From positions 53,503 to 117,502 of the forward strand of contig JAJDDD010000008.1 in NCBI GenBank assembly GCA_029260495.1: 64,000 bases of DNA, in the 5' to 3' direction. The notes under the pieces were generated by a model, which saw only the letters and a list, made by a program, of their open reading frames with translations, did not search any database and had not been told where the DNA came from. Made by a program: the position numbers and the translations under genes. Positions 35,084-42,992 of the stretch are shown here, one piece after another. Position 1 is the first letter of the stretch. Every line of letters starts with the position of its first letter. The DNA comes from Phycisphaerales bacterium (GTDB lineage Bacteria; Planctomycetota; Phycisphaerae; Phycisphaerales; UBA1924).

Positions 35084-36310
35084 ATGAAGACAACTGCCGT
35101 CATACTCTTTGCAACGGTGCTCTCCGCGCCCGGCGCCCGTGCGGCTTCTGAGCGCGACCTCATCAATCGCGGCAATGAGCTGTTTCACACCGGCGATTAC
35201 GAACAGGCTGCGAACCAGTATGTTCTTGCAGCGGAACGTGATCCAAAGCTCTTTGAAGCGATCTACAACAACGCTTGCGCCCAGCATGAGCTCGGCGAAC
35301 TCAAAAGCGCGAGCGAACTCTTCCAGCAGGCGGAACTCGCTGCCCGCACCGATGAACAGGCCGCCAAGGCTCGCTTTAACCTTGGCGTCGCGACCCACCA
35401 GCAAGCATTCGCTGAGGCGCAGACGGATCCGAAGGCCGCAATCGAAACACTGACACGCGCCGCCTCCATGTTCCGTGGCGCCAGCGAGCTCAACCCCAAC
35501 GATCCCGAAGCTCCGCGCAACCTGGAACGCACGCAACTGGCGATCAAGAACTTCCGCGACCTGATCGAACAGCAACAGCAAATGCAGGAACAAATGCAGG
35601 AGCTCGCCGAAGAGCTTCAGGATCTTGCTGAAGAACAACAGCAAGAGGGTGATGACAACAAACAAGACGCCGATCAACAAGATCAACAATCGCCGAAGCA
35701 ACAAGAAGAACAACAACAGCAAGCCGGGGAGCGACAGCAGGAGCTTTCCGAACGAACCGCTGAAGCTCAACAAAAACTCGACGAACTCGCCCAACAATCA
35801 AGCCCGCCGCAACAAAGCTCTCAAGACAATCAACCGCAGCAATCACCTATCCAACAAGCCGAGCAGGACCTCCGGGAAGCTCGCCAGGCTCAACAACAAG
35901 CTGAACAGCAGCTCGCGCAAGGCGCCACCGCGGAGGCTGCGGAATCACAAAAGCAGGCCGCCGACGAACTCCGCCAGGCTCTCGAACAGCTCAGCCAGGA
36001 ACAGGAACAACAGCAAGGCAAGCAGGGAGAAGAATCCGAACAGGATGGCGAGCAGTCCGATGAACAAGGTGAAGACAGCCAGCAGCAGGAGGGCGATCAA
36101 AGTCAGCAAAACCAGGACGACGCTGAAGCAGATGAATCCAACCAACAGCAGAATGGCGCCCAGACCGGCGAGGAGCAGTCCGTGGAAGACTTCCTCCGCG
36201 CTGAAGTCATCGAAGATCTGCTCGACAAGGAACAACAAAACGCAGAAGAGCGCGACGCAGCCCTTCGCCGCGTTCTTGGGAAGAATGAACCCGTCGAGAA
36301 GGACTGGTAA
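35084..36310 (+). CDS. BatC-like TPR protein with long Gln/Glu-rich region
   Basis: The 408-residue protein has a signal peptide (MKTTAVILFATVLSAPGARA). TPR repeats follow (about 20-150: ALFHTGDYEQAANQY-like units, AIYNNACAQHELGELKSA, EQAAKARFNLGVATHQQA). From about residue 165 to 370 the sequence is dominated by Gln, Glu, Asp and Ser (EEQQQEGDDNKQDADQQDQQ and similar), predicted disordered or coiled. The tail (SVEDFLRAEVIEDLLDKEQQNAEERDAALRRVLG) is ordered again and conserved-looking. BatC proteins in other operons are TPR proteins that may scaffold BatA/BatB in the periplasm. It is packed tightly between batB and batD. Confidence 0.85.
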   Translation: MKTTAVILFATVLSAPGARAASERDLINRGNELFHTGDYEQAANQYVLAAERDPKLFEAIYNNACAQHELGELKSASELFQQAELAARTDEQAAKARFNLGVATHQQAFAEAQTDPKAAIETLTRAASMFRGASELNPNDPEAPRNLERTQLAIKNFRDLIEQQQQMQEQMQELAEELQDLAEEQQQEGDDNKQDADQQDQQSPKQQEEQQQQAGERQQELSERTAEAQQKLDELAQQSSPPQQSSQDNQPQQSPIQQAEQDLREARQAQQQAEQQLAQGATAEAAESQKQAADELRQALEQLSQEQEQQQGKQGEESEQDGEQSDEQGEDSQQQEGDQSQQNQDDAEADESNQQQNGAQTGEEQSVEDFLRAEVIEDLLDKEQQNAEERDAALRRVLGKNEPVEKDW

Positions 36311-36312
36311 GC

Positions 36313-38133
36313 ATGATGCATAGCGCCTTTCGCATCATCCCGTTGTTATTGATGGTGTGCCTGCTCGTTGCTCCGGGCGCAGGCGCTCAGGACGTTCGCG
36401 TGTTTGCGCAGATTCAGGACGAGGTTGTGTACGCCGGCGCTCCGTTTACGGCGCTCGTCGTCGTCAATGGCGCGACTGACTCCTCGATTCCCACCAACGC
36501 TGAATCGCCCGGCGTCACGCTGAGCTATGTCGGCGCCAGCCCTGAGTCTTCATCCCACGTCAGCATTATCAACGGTCGCCGCACCGAGCGAAAAATTCTC
36601 CGCGTCATCCATCAGTTTCAAGGCAGAATTGACCAAGCAGGCCAGCATGTCATCCCCGCCTTCACCGTTGACGTAAACGGCCGCACGCTTCGCTCGAATA
36701 CTGTTCCGATCGATGTGCGTCCCGCGATGAAGGAGGCGGAGTATGTCGTTGATGTCAAGCTCAGCAAGACCAGTGCGTATGTCGGCGAGCCCATCAGCGC
36801 TACTGTCACTTGGTTTATCCGGGAAAACCGTCCGACGCGAGCCGCATTCTGGTCGGCGCCCAGCGATGACTTCGCCTATGCAAAAGCGCCAGACCCCGTC
36901 GCCCGCGCAGACCAAATAGTCGAAGGCGTCACGTTCGACGGCGAACCTGTCCGCGGCGTGCAGGGCGCCGCTCGCCTCAACGGCGAAACTGTTCAGGCCA
37001 TCACCATCGAGCGCATCATTATTCCAACACAACCCGGCTCACTTACTCTTCCTCCATTCACGCTTGATGCGGACGCCGAAGTCGGGCGACGCCGCGCGTT
37101 CGCGTTTGGCGATCGCTCTATTACAGAGCGCGTCGTTGTCCAAACCGCCCCCATCACGCTCGATATCCGTCCTCTTCCCACTGAAGGGCGCCCCGCAAGT
37201 TTCAATGGCCTCATCGGCGCCTACACGATCCGCGCCGCCGCCTCGCCCACTGAAGTCAACGTGGGCGATCCTATTGAACTGGAAGTGCGCATATCCGGGC
37301 CGGCGCCCATCGACATCGTTCCTGATCTCAACCTCGCATCCCAGCCGGCGCTGGCGCACGACTTTCGTTTCTCGTCAGAGGGCGTGGATGTTTCTGTCGA
37401 AGGCCGGGACAAAGTCTTTCGCACAACCGTGCGCGCCAAGCGAGATGATGTGCAGTCAATCGCTCCCATCGAACTTGGCTACTTCGACGCGCCGCGAGGC
37501 GAATACCGCGTCGCCGAAAGCAGGCCCATTCGGCTGAACGTTCGCCCGACTCGCCAGATCACCATCGCCGACGCCGACGGCGTTCGTCCCACATCGATGG
37601 GAAGGACGCTCGAATCCGTCGCCGGCGGCCTGACTCCCAACTACACAACGCTCGCGGCGCTCGAACCGGAAGACCGGAGCGTGCGATTCTTTCTTACAAA
37701 TCCATCGCGCATCGCCGCCGTCGCGGCGCCCGCTGCGATTTACGCGCTCGCCGGCGCTATCGCCTTCGCCCGCCGCCGTGATACTCAGACCCCCGCCAGG
37801 CGCCGTCGTCAGGCCCTCGACGCCGCTCGAATGTTGCTCGATGAAAGCAAGACAAGCGCTGATCCTGCGCAGTCGTCTGCGCTTGTCAGCCGCGCGATAT
37901 GCAGTTTCATCGCTGAAGCTCACAATCAGCCCCCAAGCGGCGCCACCCGCGGCGAGTGTGTTGAGCTCATTCAGAATCACAACGATCAGCTTGCCAGCGA
38001 TCTCGACACACTCCTGGCAGATTGCGATTCCATGCAGTTCGCGGGCGCGACGCATGAACGAACGGATGATCTCCATCGTCGGGCGGCATCCCTGCTCGAT
38101 CAACTCCAGAGCGAGCTGGAGAGCGTCGAATGA
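36313..38133 (+). CDS. batD: BatD: exported beta-rich protein, oxygen-tolerance family
   Basis: The 606-residue protein has a signal peptide (ending PGAGAQ) and several beta-rich segments. DVRVFAQIQDEVVYAGAPFT, KLSKTSAYVGEPISATVTWF and ASPTEVNVGDPIELEVRIS give the repeated 'V-Y-x-G-x-P' pattern of BatD. A membrane helix follows (IAAVAAPAAIYALAGAIAF, about 470-488), and a cytoplasmic region with ARRRRQALDAARMLL closes the protein. BatD is thought to be the large periplasmic part of the Bat complex. It ends four bases inside batE. It follows the TPR gene by two bases. Confidence 0.9.
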   Translation: MMHSAFRIIPLLLMVCLLVAPGAGAQDVRVFAQIQDEVVYAGAPFTALVVVNGATDSSIPTNAESPGVTLSYVGASPESSSHVSIINGRRTERKILRVIHQFQGRIDQAGQHVIPAFTVDVNGRTLRSNTVPIDVRPAMKEAEYVVDVKLSKTSAYVGEPISATVTWFIRENRPTRAAFWSAPSDDFAYAKAPDPVARADQIVEGVTFDGEPVRGVQGAARLNGETVQAITIERIIIPTQPGSLTLPPFTLDADAEVGRRRAFAFGDRSITERVVVQTAPITLDIRPLPTEGRPASFNGLIGAYTIRAAASPTEVNVGDPIELEVRISGPAPIDIVPDLNLASQPALAHDFRFSSEGVDVSVEGRDKVFRTTVRAKRDDVQSIAPIELGYFDAPRGEYRVAESRPIRLNVRPTRQITIADADGVRPTSMGRTLESVAGGLTPNYTTLAALEPEDRSVRFFLTNPSRIAAVAAPAAIYALAGAIAFARRRDTQTPARRRRQALDAARMLLDESKTSADPAQSSALVSRAICSFIAEAHNQPPSGATRGECVELIQNHNDQLASDLDTLLADCDSMQFAGATHERTDDLHRRAASLLDQLQSELESVE

Positions 38134-38999
38134 AAACAACCCCGCGCCTTCTCAAGACAGTCGTGATTGGTATTCTCGCAATTATGACAATCGCGCTGAG
38201 CCCGCACGCCAAGGCGCAATCCCAAAACTCCCTCTCCCCCGAAGCCCGCGCTGAAATATTCACAGAAGCAAACAGCCGCTTCGATCAAGCAGTCGCCCTT
38301 CTCGACGATAACTTCCCTCGCGCTCATTCTCTTCTTCAGGACGCCATCGCTCGCTACCAGCGCCTTGTAGACGATGACGGCGCCAGCGGAATGCTCTTTT
38401 TCAATCTTGGCAACGCTCAGCTGCTCGCCGGCGACACCGGACGCGCCATCCTTAATCTCAATCGAGCCCATCTCACTCGCCCGTATGACGAAAACATCAG
38501 CCGCCGTCTCGCGCAAGCTCGCGCCCGCCGCCTTGACGACATCCCGATGGCGCCCCGGAGCCGCGCCATCGAAACAGTCCTCTTTTGGCATTACGACTTC
38601 AGTCCCCACGCTCGATGGTGGATTTTCACCATCGCGTTCAACGTCTTATGCCTGCTTGGCGCCGCCCGCCTGCTCGGTTTGATTCGCACGTCACTCAGTT
38701 GGCCGCTCGCTGGCAGTGTGCTGATCGCAGCCCTCTTTGCCGGATCCCTCGCTTGGGACTATTTCACAAACCCCCACGCCGATGAAGCGGTCATCGTCGT
38801 TGAGGAAATCGAAGGGCGCCAGGGTCCTGACGACGCCGGCTACTCTCAAAGTTTCTCCGCGCCCCTTCACGCCGGAGCTGAAGTTCAGATACTCGAAGAT
38901 CGGGGCGCCTGGGCTCGCGTTCGTCTGTCGGATGATCGAGAAACCTGGCTTCCCGTCAGCGCTATAGAGCGCGTCACGCTGCGTCAAGCACGCGATTGA
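38130..38999 (+). CDS. batE: BatE: TPR and SH3-like protein, last bat gene
   Basis: The 289-residue protein has a signal peptide (ending SPHAKAQS) and a TPR region (FFNLGNAQLLAGDTGRAILNLNRAHLTRPYDENI). Two membrane helices follow (WWIFTIAFNVLCLLGA and SWPLAGSVLIAALFAG), then a C-terminal SH3-like domain (HAGAEVQILEDRGAWARVRLSDDRETWLP). This TPR-TM-SH3 order is the BatE layout. The 3' end overlaps the convergent zinc-ribbon gene by 26 bases. Confidence 0.88.
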   Translation: MKTTPRLLKTVVIGILAIMTIALSPHAKAQSQNSLSPEARAEIFTEANSRFDQAVALLDDNFPRAHSLLQDAIARYQRLVDDDGASGMLFFNLGNAQLLAGDTGRAILNLNRAHLTRPYDENISRRLAQARARRLDDIPMAPRSRAIETVLFWHYDFSPHARWWIFTIAFNVLCLLGAARLLGLIRTSLSWPLAGSVLIAALFAGSLAWDYFTNPHADEAVIVVEEIEGRQGPDDAGYSQSFSAPLHAGAEVQILEDRGAWARVRLSDDRETWLPVSAIERVTLRQARD

Positions 39000-39486
39000 T
39001 GAGCGCATTGACAAACGAAAACCTCGATCCATGGAACGCATGCTGCGTTGACTTTGCAGCGCGCAAACGCGCACGCTCCAGATCCGCCGCGACCGCTTGA
39101 ATCTGGATGGGCGCCGCATCACGCCACTTCTCCATGATCGCTTGTACTTTCTCAAGCTCTTCGTGGTCGAGCCAAACTCCCCCGCACTGCCCGCACTTGT
39201 CAACAAAAACTCCGCTATCCCCGCCGTAGTTGATCACATTCATCGCGGCAGAGCACCCTGGGCATTCCAGTTGTCGCTCCACCTGTTCATCAGGAACGCC
39301 AAAGCATGGCGCCGCAGCAAATGCTTCCCGATCTAGCTCCTGATCAAACAGCTCTTCACGAGTGCGCACAATATGCGCGATCTGCTCCGGCTCAAGGAAC
39401 TCCCCGCCGCAACTCTCGCAGGCATGAATACTAACACCCTCGTAACAAATCGTTGCCAGAGCCGTATCACAAATCGCGCAGCGCAT
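38974..39486 (-). CDS. Protein with two zinc ribbons (TFIIB-type)
   Basis: The 170-residue protein has two C-x2-C...C-x2-C zinc ribbons. The first is MRCAICDTALATICYEG then CESCGGEF (residues 1-28); the second is CPGCSAAMNVINYG then DKCGQCGGVWL (about 58-83). This zf-TFIIB arrangement is common in small proteins of unknown function. The C-terminal 85 residues are helical and basic. ATG 39486 is chosen because AGGAGGAG precedes it; the frame runs 68 codons further but without family sequence. It overlaps batE at the 3' end. Confidence 0.75.
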   Translation of the reverse strand: MRCAICDTALATICYEGVSIHACESCGGEFLEPEQIAHIVRTREELFDQELDREAFAAAPCFGVPDEQVERQLECPGCSAAMNVINYGGDSGVFVDKCGQCGGVWLDHEELEKVQAIMEKWRDAAPIQIQAVAADLERARLRAAKSTQHAFHGSRFSFVNALINRVLDAA

Positions 39487-39670
39487 CTCTCCTCCTCCTG
39501 CTCCAAAACCCGACACTCTTCTGGCACATCGACGGCTTGCCGCTTCCGCTCCCGTCAGCCCGCCACTCAGCCTCCATCTGCGCCCCATTCGCCCCGGCGC
39601 AACCCGCGCAGCCACCCCAAACCAAACGCACCGACGCCCCCCAATCCATCGTCCCGGTACGATGTGTCCA

Positions 39671-40603
39671 ATGTCCAGCCAAGTTCGCATGACCGACGTC
39701 GCCCCCCGGGACGGCCTTCAGAATGAGCCCAATCTCATTCCAACCGCGGACAAGGTGCGCCTCATCGAACTCCTCGCTCGCGCCGGTGTCAATGAAATTG
39801 AAGCAACCAGCTTCGTCTCTCCGAAGTGGATCCCCCAACTCAGCGACGCAGCCGAAGTCCTCGCCGCTGTCGCTCAACTGAACCTTCCAAATCCACCTGT
39901 CTTTTCTGCACTCGTTCCAAATGAACATGGCATGGATCGCGCCCTCCACATCCATTCCGATTCGTTTCCCCTCAAAATCGCCGTCTTCACCGCCGCCTCT
40001 GAAACCTTCTCGCAAAAGAACACCAACACAACCGTCGCCGGATCCATAGCGCGTTTCGGCGCCTTTCTCCCCCGCGCCTTCGACGCTGGCATGAGCGTTC
40101 GCATGTACATCTCATGTGTCGCACGTTGCCCCTTTGACGGCCCCACCGACCCGGACTTCGTCCGCCAGATCGCTGATGATCTCCTCGCTCTCGCTCCCGC
40201 TGGCGCTATCGAAGCAGGGTGCGTCGAAATAGATCTCGGCGACACGATCGGCGTCGCCTACCCGGATGACATCAAGTCTCTTCTCATTCGCTTCGAGGAC
40301 GAAATCGCTCGCGACATGTTCGTCCTCCATCTTCACGACACATTCGGCCGCGCCGCTGACTGCGCAGAACTCGCGCTCGCACTCGGCGTCCGCTCATTCG
40401 ACTCCTCCGTCGCCGGGCTCGGCGGCTGCCCCTACGCGGGCACACCAGAAAAACCCGCGCCCGGCAATATCGCCACCGATGTGCTTCTCAACACCATCGA
40501 AAGCTCCGGTTACACAACCACCATCAACAAGGACGCGCTCGCCCAGGCGACCTCCTTCGCCCAGGAGCTTCTCGCATGCCCACGTGTGGAGCCCGCCGAA
40601 TGA
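39671..40603 (+). CDS. Hydroxymethylglutaryl-CoA lyase
   Basis: HMG-CoA lyase splits HMG-CoA into acetoacetate and acetyl-CoA, the last step of leucine breakdown. The 310-residue TIM-barrel protein has VRMTDVAPRDGLQNEPNLIPT and IEATSFVSPKWIPQLSDAAEV. The catalytic loop GLGGCPYAGTPEKPAPGNIATD carries the conserved Cys. The metal-binding His are in LHLHDTFG. A TACGAT hexamer lies seven bases before ATG 39671 with no Shine-Dalgarno. The stop overlaps the start of an enoyl-CoA hydratase (ATGA at 40600-40603). Confidence 0.95.
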   Translation: MSSQVRMTDVAPRDGLQNEPNLIPTADKVRLIELLARAGVNEIEATSFVSPKWIPQLSDAAEVLAAVAQLNLPNPPVFSALVPNEHGMDRALHIHSDSFPLKIAVFTAASETFSQKNTNTTVAGSIARFGAFLPRAFDAGMSVRMYISCVARCPFDGPTDPDFVRQIADDLLALAPAGAIEAGCVEIDLGDTIGVAYPDDIKSLLIRFEDEIARDMFVLHLHDTFGRAADCAELALALGVRSFDSSVAGLGGCPYAGTPEKPAPGNIATDVLLNTIESSGYTTTINKDALAQATSFAQELLACPRVEPAE

Positions 40604-41355
40604 TTCGCCTCGATCATCAAACAATTGACGGCGCCCGGATCGCCATCATCACGCTTGATCGCCATGAAAAGCGCAACGCCCTGACGCCGGACATGCTTGA
40701 GAATATCAAGCTCTGCGCCGACCACGTCCACGAAGAGCAGCCGCATCCTCGAGCCCTCGTCCTCGCCGGCGCCGGCGATGTGTTCTGCGCCGGATTTGAT
40801 CTCTCCCTCTGCCGCGATGACGACCTCATGATGAGCGCACTGCTCACGCGCCTCGCTGAGACAATCCGCACGCTGCGCCGCCTGCCTATTCCTGTCGTCG
40901 CCTCTGCCCACGGGGGCGCGATCGCCGGCGGCTGCGCGCTGCTTTGCGGCGCCGACATCGTCATCACCAATGCTACCGCTAAGCTCGGCTACCCCGTCGT
41001 TCGCCTCGGCGTTAGCCCCGCGGTCACGTCGCCGCTCCTGCGCGCCGCAGTCGGTCAGGCTCGCACGCGCGAGCGCCTTCTCGATCCTCAACTCATTGAT
41101 GGCGCCGAAGCGCTGCGCATCAGCCTCGCCCATGAATGCCTCGATCGCGCTGACGATGTCTTTCCCCGCGCCGTTGCAGTTGCCGCCTCGCTCGCCGCCA
41201 AACCGCGCCACGCCATCGCCGTCACCAAGCGCTGGCTCAACCAACTCGACGGATCATACGAAGACGAAACGCTCGATCGCGCCCTGAACGCTTCGCTTGC
41301 CCTCGCGGGAAGTGAAGAAGAGCGCGAGCGCCTCGCAGCTCTTTGGACGAACTGA
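40600..41355 (+). CDS. Enoyl-CoA hydratase/isomerase family protein
   Basis: The 251-residue crotonase-fold protein has VLAGAGDVFCAGFDLSLCR (first oxyanion-hole Gly, Ala-Gly-Phe-Asp) and VVASAHGGAIAGGCALLCGADIVI (second oxyanion hole). ATAKLGYPVVRLGVSPAV follows. It lies directly after HMG-CoA lyase with overlapping start, so 3-methylglutaconyl-CoA hydratase is a fair guess, but a short-chain enoyl-CoA hydratase cannot be excluded. It resembles the next gene (both end in a Trp-Leu-Asn-Gln-Leu segment), suggesting tandem duplication. Confidence 0.85.
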   Translation: MIRLDHQTIDGARIAIITLDRHEKRNALTPDMLENIKLCADHVHEEQPHPRALVLAGAGDVFCAGFDLSLCRDDDLMMSALLTRLAETIRTLRRLPIPVVASAHGGAIAGGCALLCGADIVITNATAKLGYPVVRLGVSPAVTSPLLRAAVGQARTRERLLDPQLIDGAEALRISLAHECLDRADDVFPRAVAVAASLAAKPRHAIAVTKRWLNQLDGSYEDETLDRALNASLALAGSEEERERLAALWTN

Positions 41356-41388
41356 AAAGATACTTATGAGACAAGGGAACCCAGCCCA

Positions 41389-42138
41389 ATGAGCGACCTC
41401 GCCCTGCTCACCATCGAGAACGCCATCGCAACCGTTACGCTCAACCGCCCCGATGCGCGCAACGCCCTCTCGCCGGAGCTCCTCGAAGCGCTCCTCGCGC
41501 GATTCGATGAACTCGCCCAGCGCGCTGACGCCAACGTCTGCATCATTCGCGGCGCCGGCAAGGCATTCTGTGCAGGCATGGACCTCAAGCGCATTCTCGA
41601 TGACGCCACTGCGATCGCCAACCTCCTCAAGTCAATCGCAGAACTGACGCTCAAGGTGCGCACGCTCCCAATCCCGGTCATCGCCCAGGTGCACGGCGCC
41701 GCGATCGGTGGCGGGTGCGGCCTCACCTGCGTTTGCGATTTCGCCATCACACATGCAGAAGCAAAGATCGGCTACCCGGAGGTCGATCTCGGCGTCTGTC
41801 CCGCCGTCGTCGCCCCTTGGCTCATTCTCCGCGTCGGCGCCGGCCAGGCTCGCCGGATTCTTCTTCAAGGCGGGACTCTGTCGGGCGCGCGCGCCTATGA
41901 ACTCGGTCTTGTCACGCAACTCACCCCCGCTGACGAACTGGAAAACACGGTGATGTCGCTCGCGGAGCGCCTCGCAAAAGCTGGTCCGGGCGCAATCAGC
42001 GCCACCAAGACCTGGCTCAATCAACTCGAGGGCGGAGAGACTCTCGCCCAGCAGGTGCGCCAAGGCGCCATTATCAGCGCAGAAGTCGCATCATCCACTG
42101 AAGCGCAAGAGCGCCTGCGCGCAGCGTTCAGTCGTTGA
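41389..42138 (+). CDS. Second enoyl-CoA hydratase/isomerase family protein
   Basis: The 249-residue crotonase-family protein has RPDARNALSPELLEALLARFDE, IIRGAGKAFCAGMDLKRIL and AQVHGAAIGGGCGLTCVCDFAI, then KIGYPEVDLGVCPAVVAPWL. The Glu of IGYPEVDLG is in the position of a catalytic acid of the family. It follows the first hydratase by 33 bases and overlaps the end of dtd by 11. With HMG-CoA lyase it makes a leucine/isovalerate catabolic set; the acyl-CoA dehydrogenase and carboxylase genes are not in the window. Confidence 0.87.
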   Translation: MSDLALLTIENAIATVTLNRPDARNALSPELLEALLARFDELAQRADANVCIIRGAGKAFCAGMDLKRILDDATAIANLLKSIAELTLKVRTLPIPVIAQVHGAAIGGGCGLTCVCDFAITHAEAKIGYPEVDLGVCPAVVAPWLILRVGAGQARRILLQGGTLSGARAYELGLVTQLTPADELENTVMSLAERLAKAGPGAISATKTWLNQLEGGETLAQQVRQGAIISAEVASSTEAQERLRAAFSR

Positions 42139-42604
42139 TGGCGCTCACGCCGCCACGCTGAACGATCAACGTCACCGGCCCCTCATTCACCAGCGCCACC
42201 TGCATCGCACCACCAAACACGCCGGTTTTCACCTCTACACCAAACTCGTGCGCAAGCGTCGCGCACACGCGCCCGATCAACTCTTCCGCGCGATCCGGTG
42301 ATTCAGCATTTCCAAAGCTCGGCCGGGTTCCCTTCCGTGTGCTCGCAGCCAAGGTGAACTGACTGATCACCAACACAGCGCCCCCGACCTCGCGCACATC
42401 AAGATTCATCTTCCCCTCCGCGTCCTGAAACATGCGCAGCGACGCGATTCTCCCCGCCATCCAATCGGCCAGCGCTTCATCATCGCCCCGCTCGACACCC
42501 ACCAGCGCGACAACGCCCTTGCAAATCGCCTCAAAATGCCCGGCCCCGCGCCCTTCCTCGACCGCCACCGACGCCTGCGACACTCGCTGAAAAACGCCAA
42601 TCAC
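42128..42604 (-). CDS. dtd: D-aminoacyl-tRNA deacylase
   Basis: Dtd removes D-amino acids (and mischarged Gly) from tRNA. The 158-residue protein has the catalytic SQFTLAA block and the cross-subunit NEGPVTLIV (Gly-cisPro) loop. The start is GTG 42604, overlapping the stop of the upstream small membrane protein by three bases, so the two are translationally coupled. Its 3' end overlaps the second hydratase gene. Confidence 0.95.
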   Translation of the reverse strand: MIGVFQRVSQASVAVEEGRGAGHFEAICKGVVALVGVERGDDEALADWMAGRIASLRMFQDAEGKMNLDVREVGGAVLVISQFTLAASTRKGTRPSFGNAESPDRAEELIGRVCATLAHEFGVEVKTGVFGGAMQVALVNEGPVTLIVQRGGVSAIND

Positions 42605-42936
42605 AACTCATCCTCTGGCGCTTCATCTCCGCCGGCGCCTTCAAATTTGTCCACCATCAACGTCCCCACGATCGCTACCAGCGCCACACCGACAGCCACC
42701 GGCAACGGCGCCCGAAACTGCGCAAGCCCAAGCGCATGAACAACAAGGTGATACGCAGCTCCCAGACACGCCAGCCCGATCACTGCATGTGAAACAGCGC
42801 TCGCACGCCCAACTCCAGGAACAACAAGCGCCCGCTTCGGCGTCGACGACCGCGCATCCAACAGCAGCGCGCCACCCGCCACAAGCAGACCCGCCGCCCC
42901 CAACAGCATTAATGCTTCGCGCAGCCCAAATATCAT
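42601..42936 (-). CDS. Small membrane protein, function unknown
   Basis: The 111-residue protein starts MIFGLREALMLLGAAGLLVAGG and has three hydrophobic helices (about 5-25, 42-62 and 75-95). They are separated by a short basic loop (SSTPKRALVVPG) and followed by an acidic tail (GGDEAPEDEL). I do not recognise a family. The frame is open to 43149, but ATG 42936 begins the first helix and the upstream part overlaps the Memo-like gene. It is coupled to dtd by overlap. Confidence 0.5.
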   Translation of the reverse strand: MIFGLREALMLLGAAGLLVAGGALLLDARSSTPKRALVVPGVGRASAVSHAVIGLACLGAAYHLVVHALGLAQFRAPLPVAVGVALVAIVGTLMVDKFEGAGGDEAPEDEL

Positions 42937-42992
42937 TAACAACCCAGATTCTGTCTGACTGTATCTACCAACCAGAGTGATGGGATCATGAT

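Noticed and set aside
35057..35797. Minus-strand Leu-rich open frame (246 codons)
   Set aside because: It is the antisense of the Gln-rich BatC-like gene (CAA/CAG read as Leu codons), hence the Leu runs.
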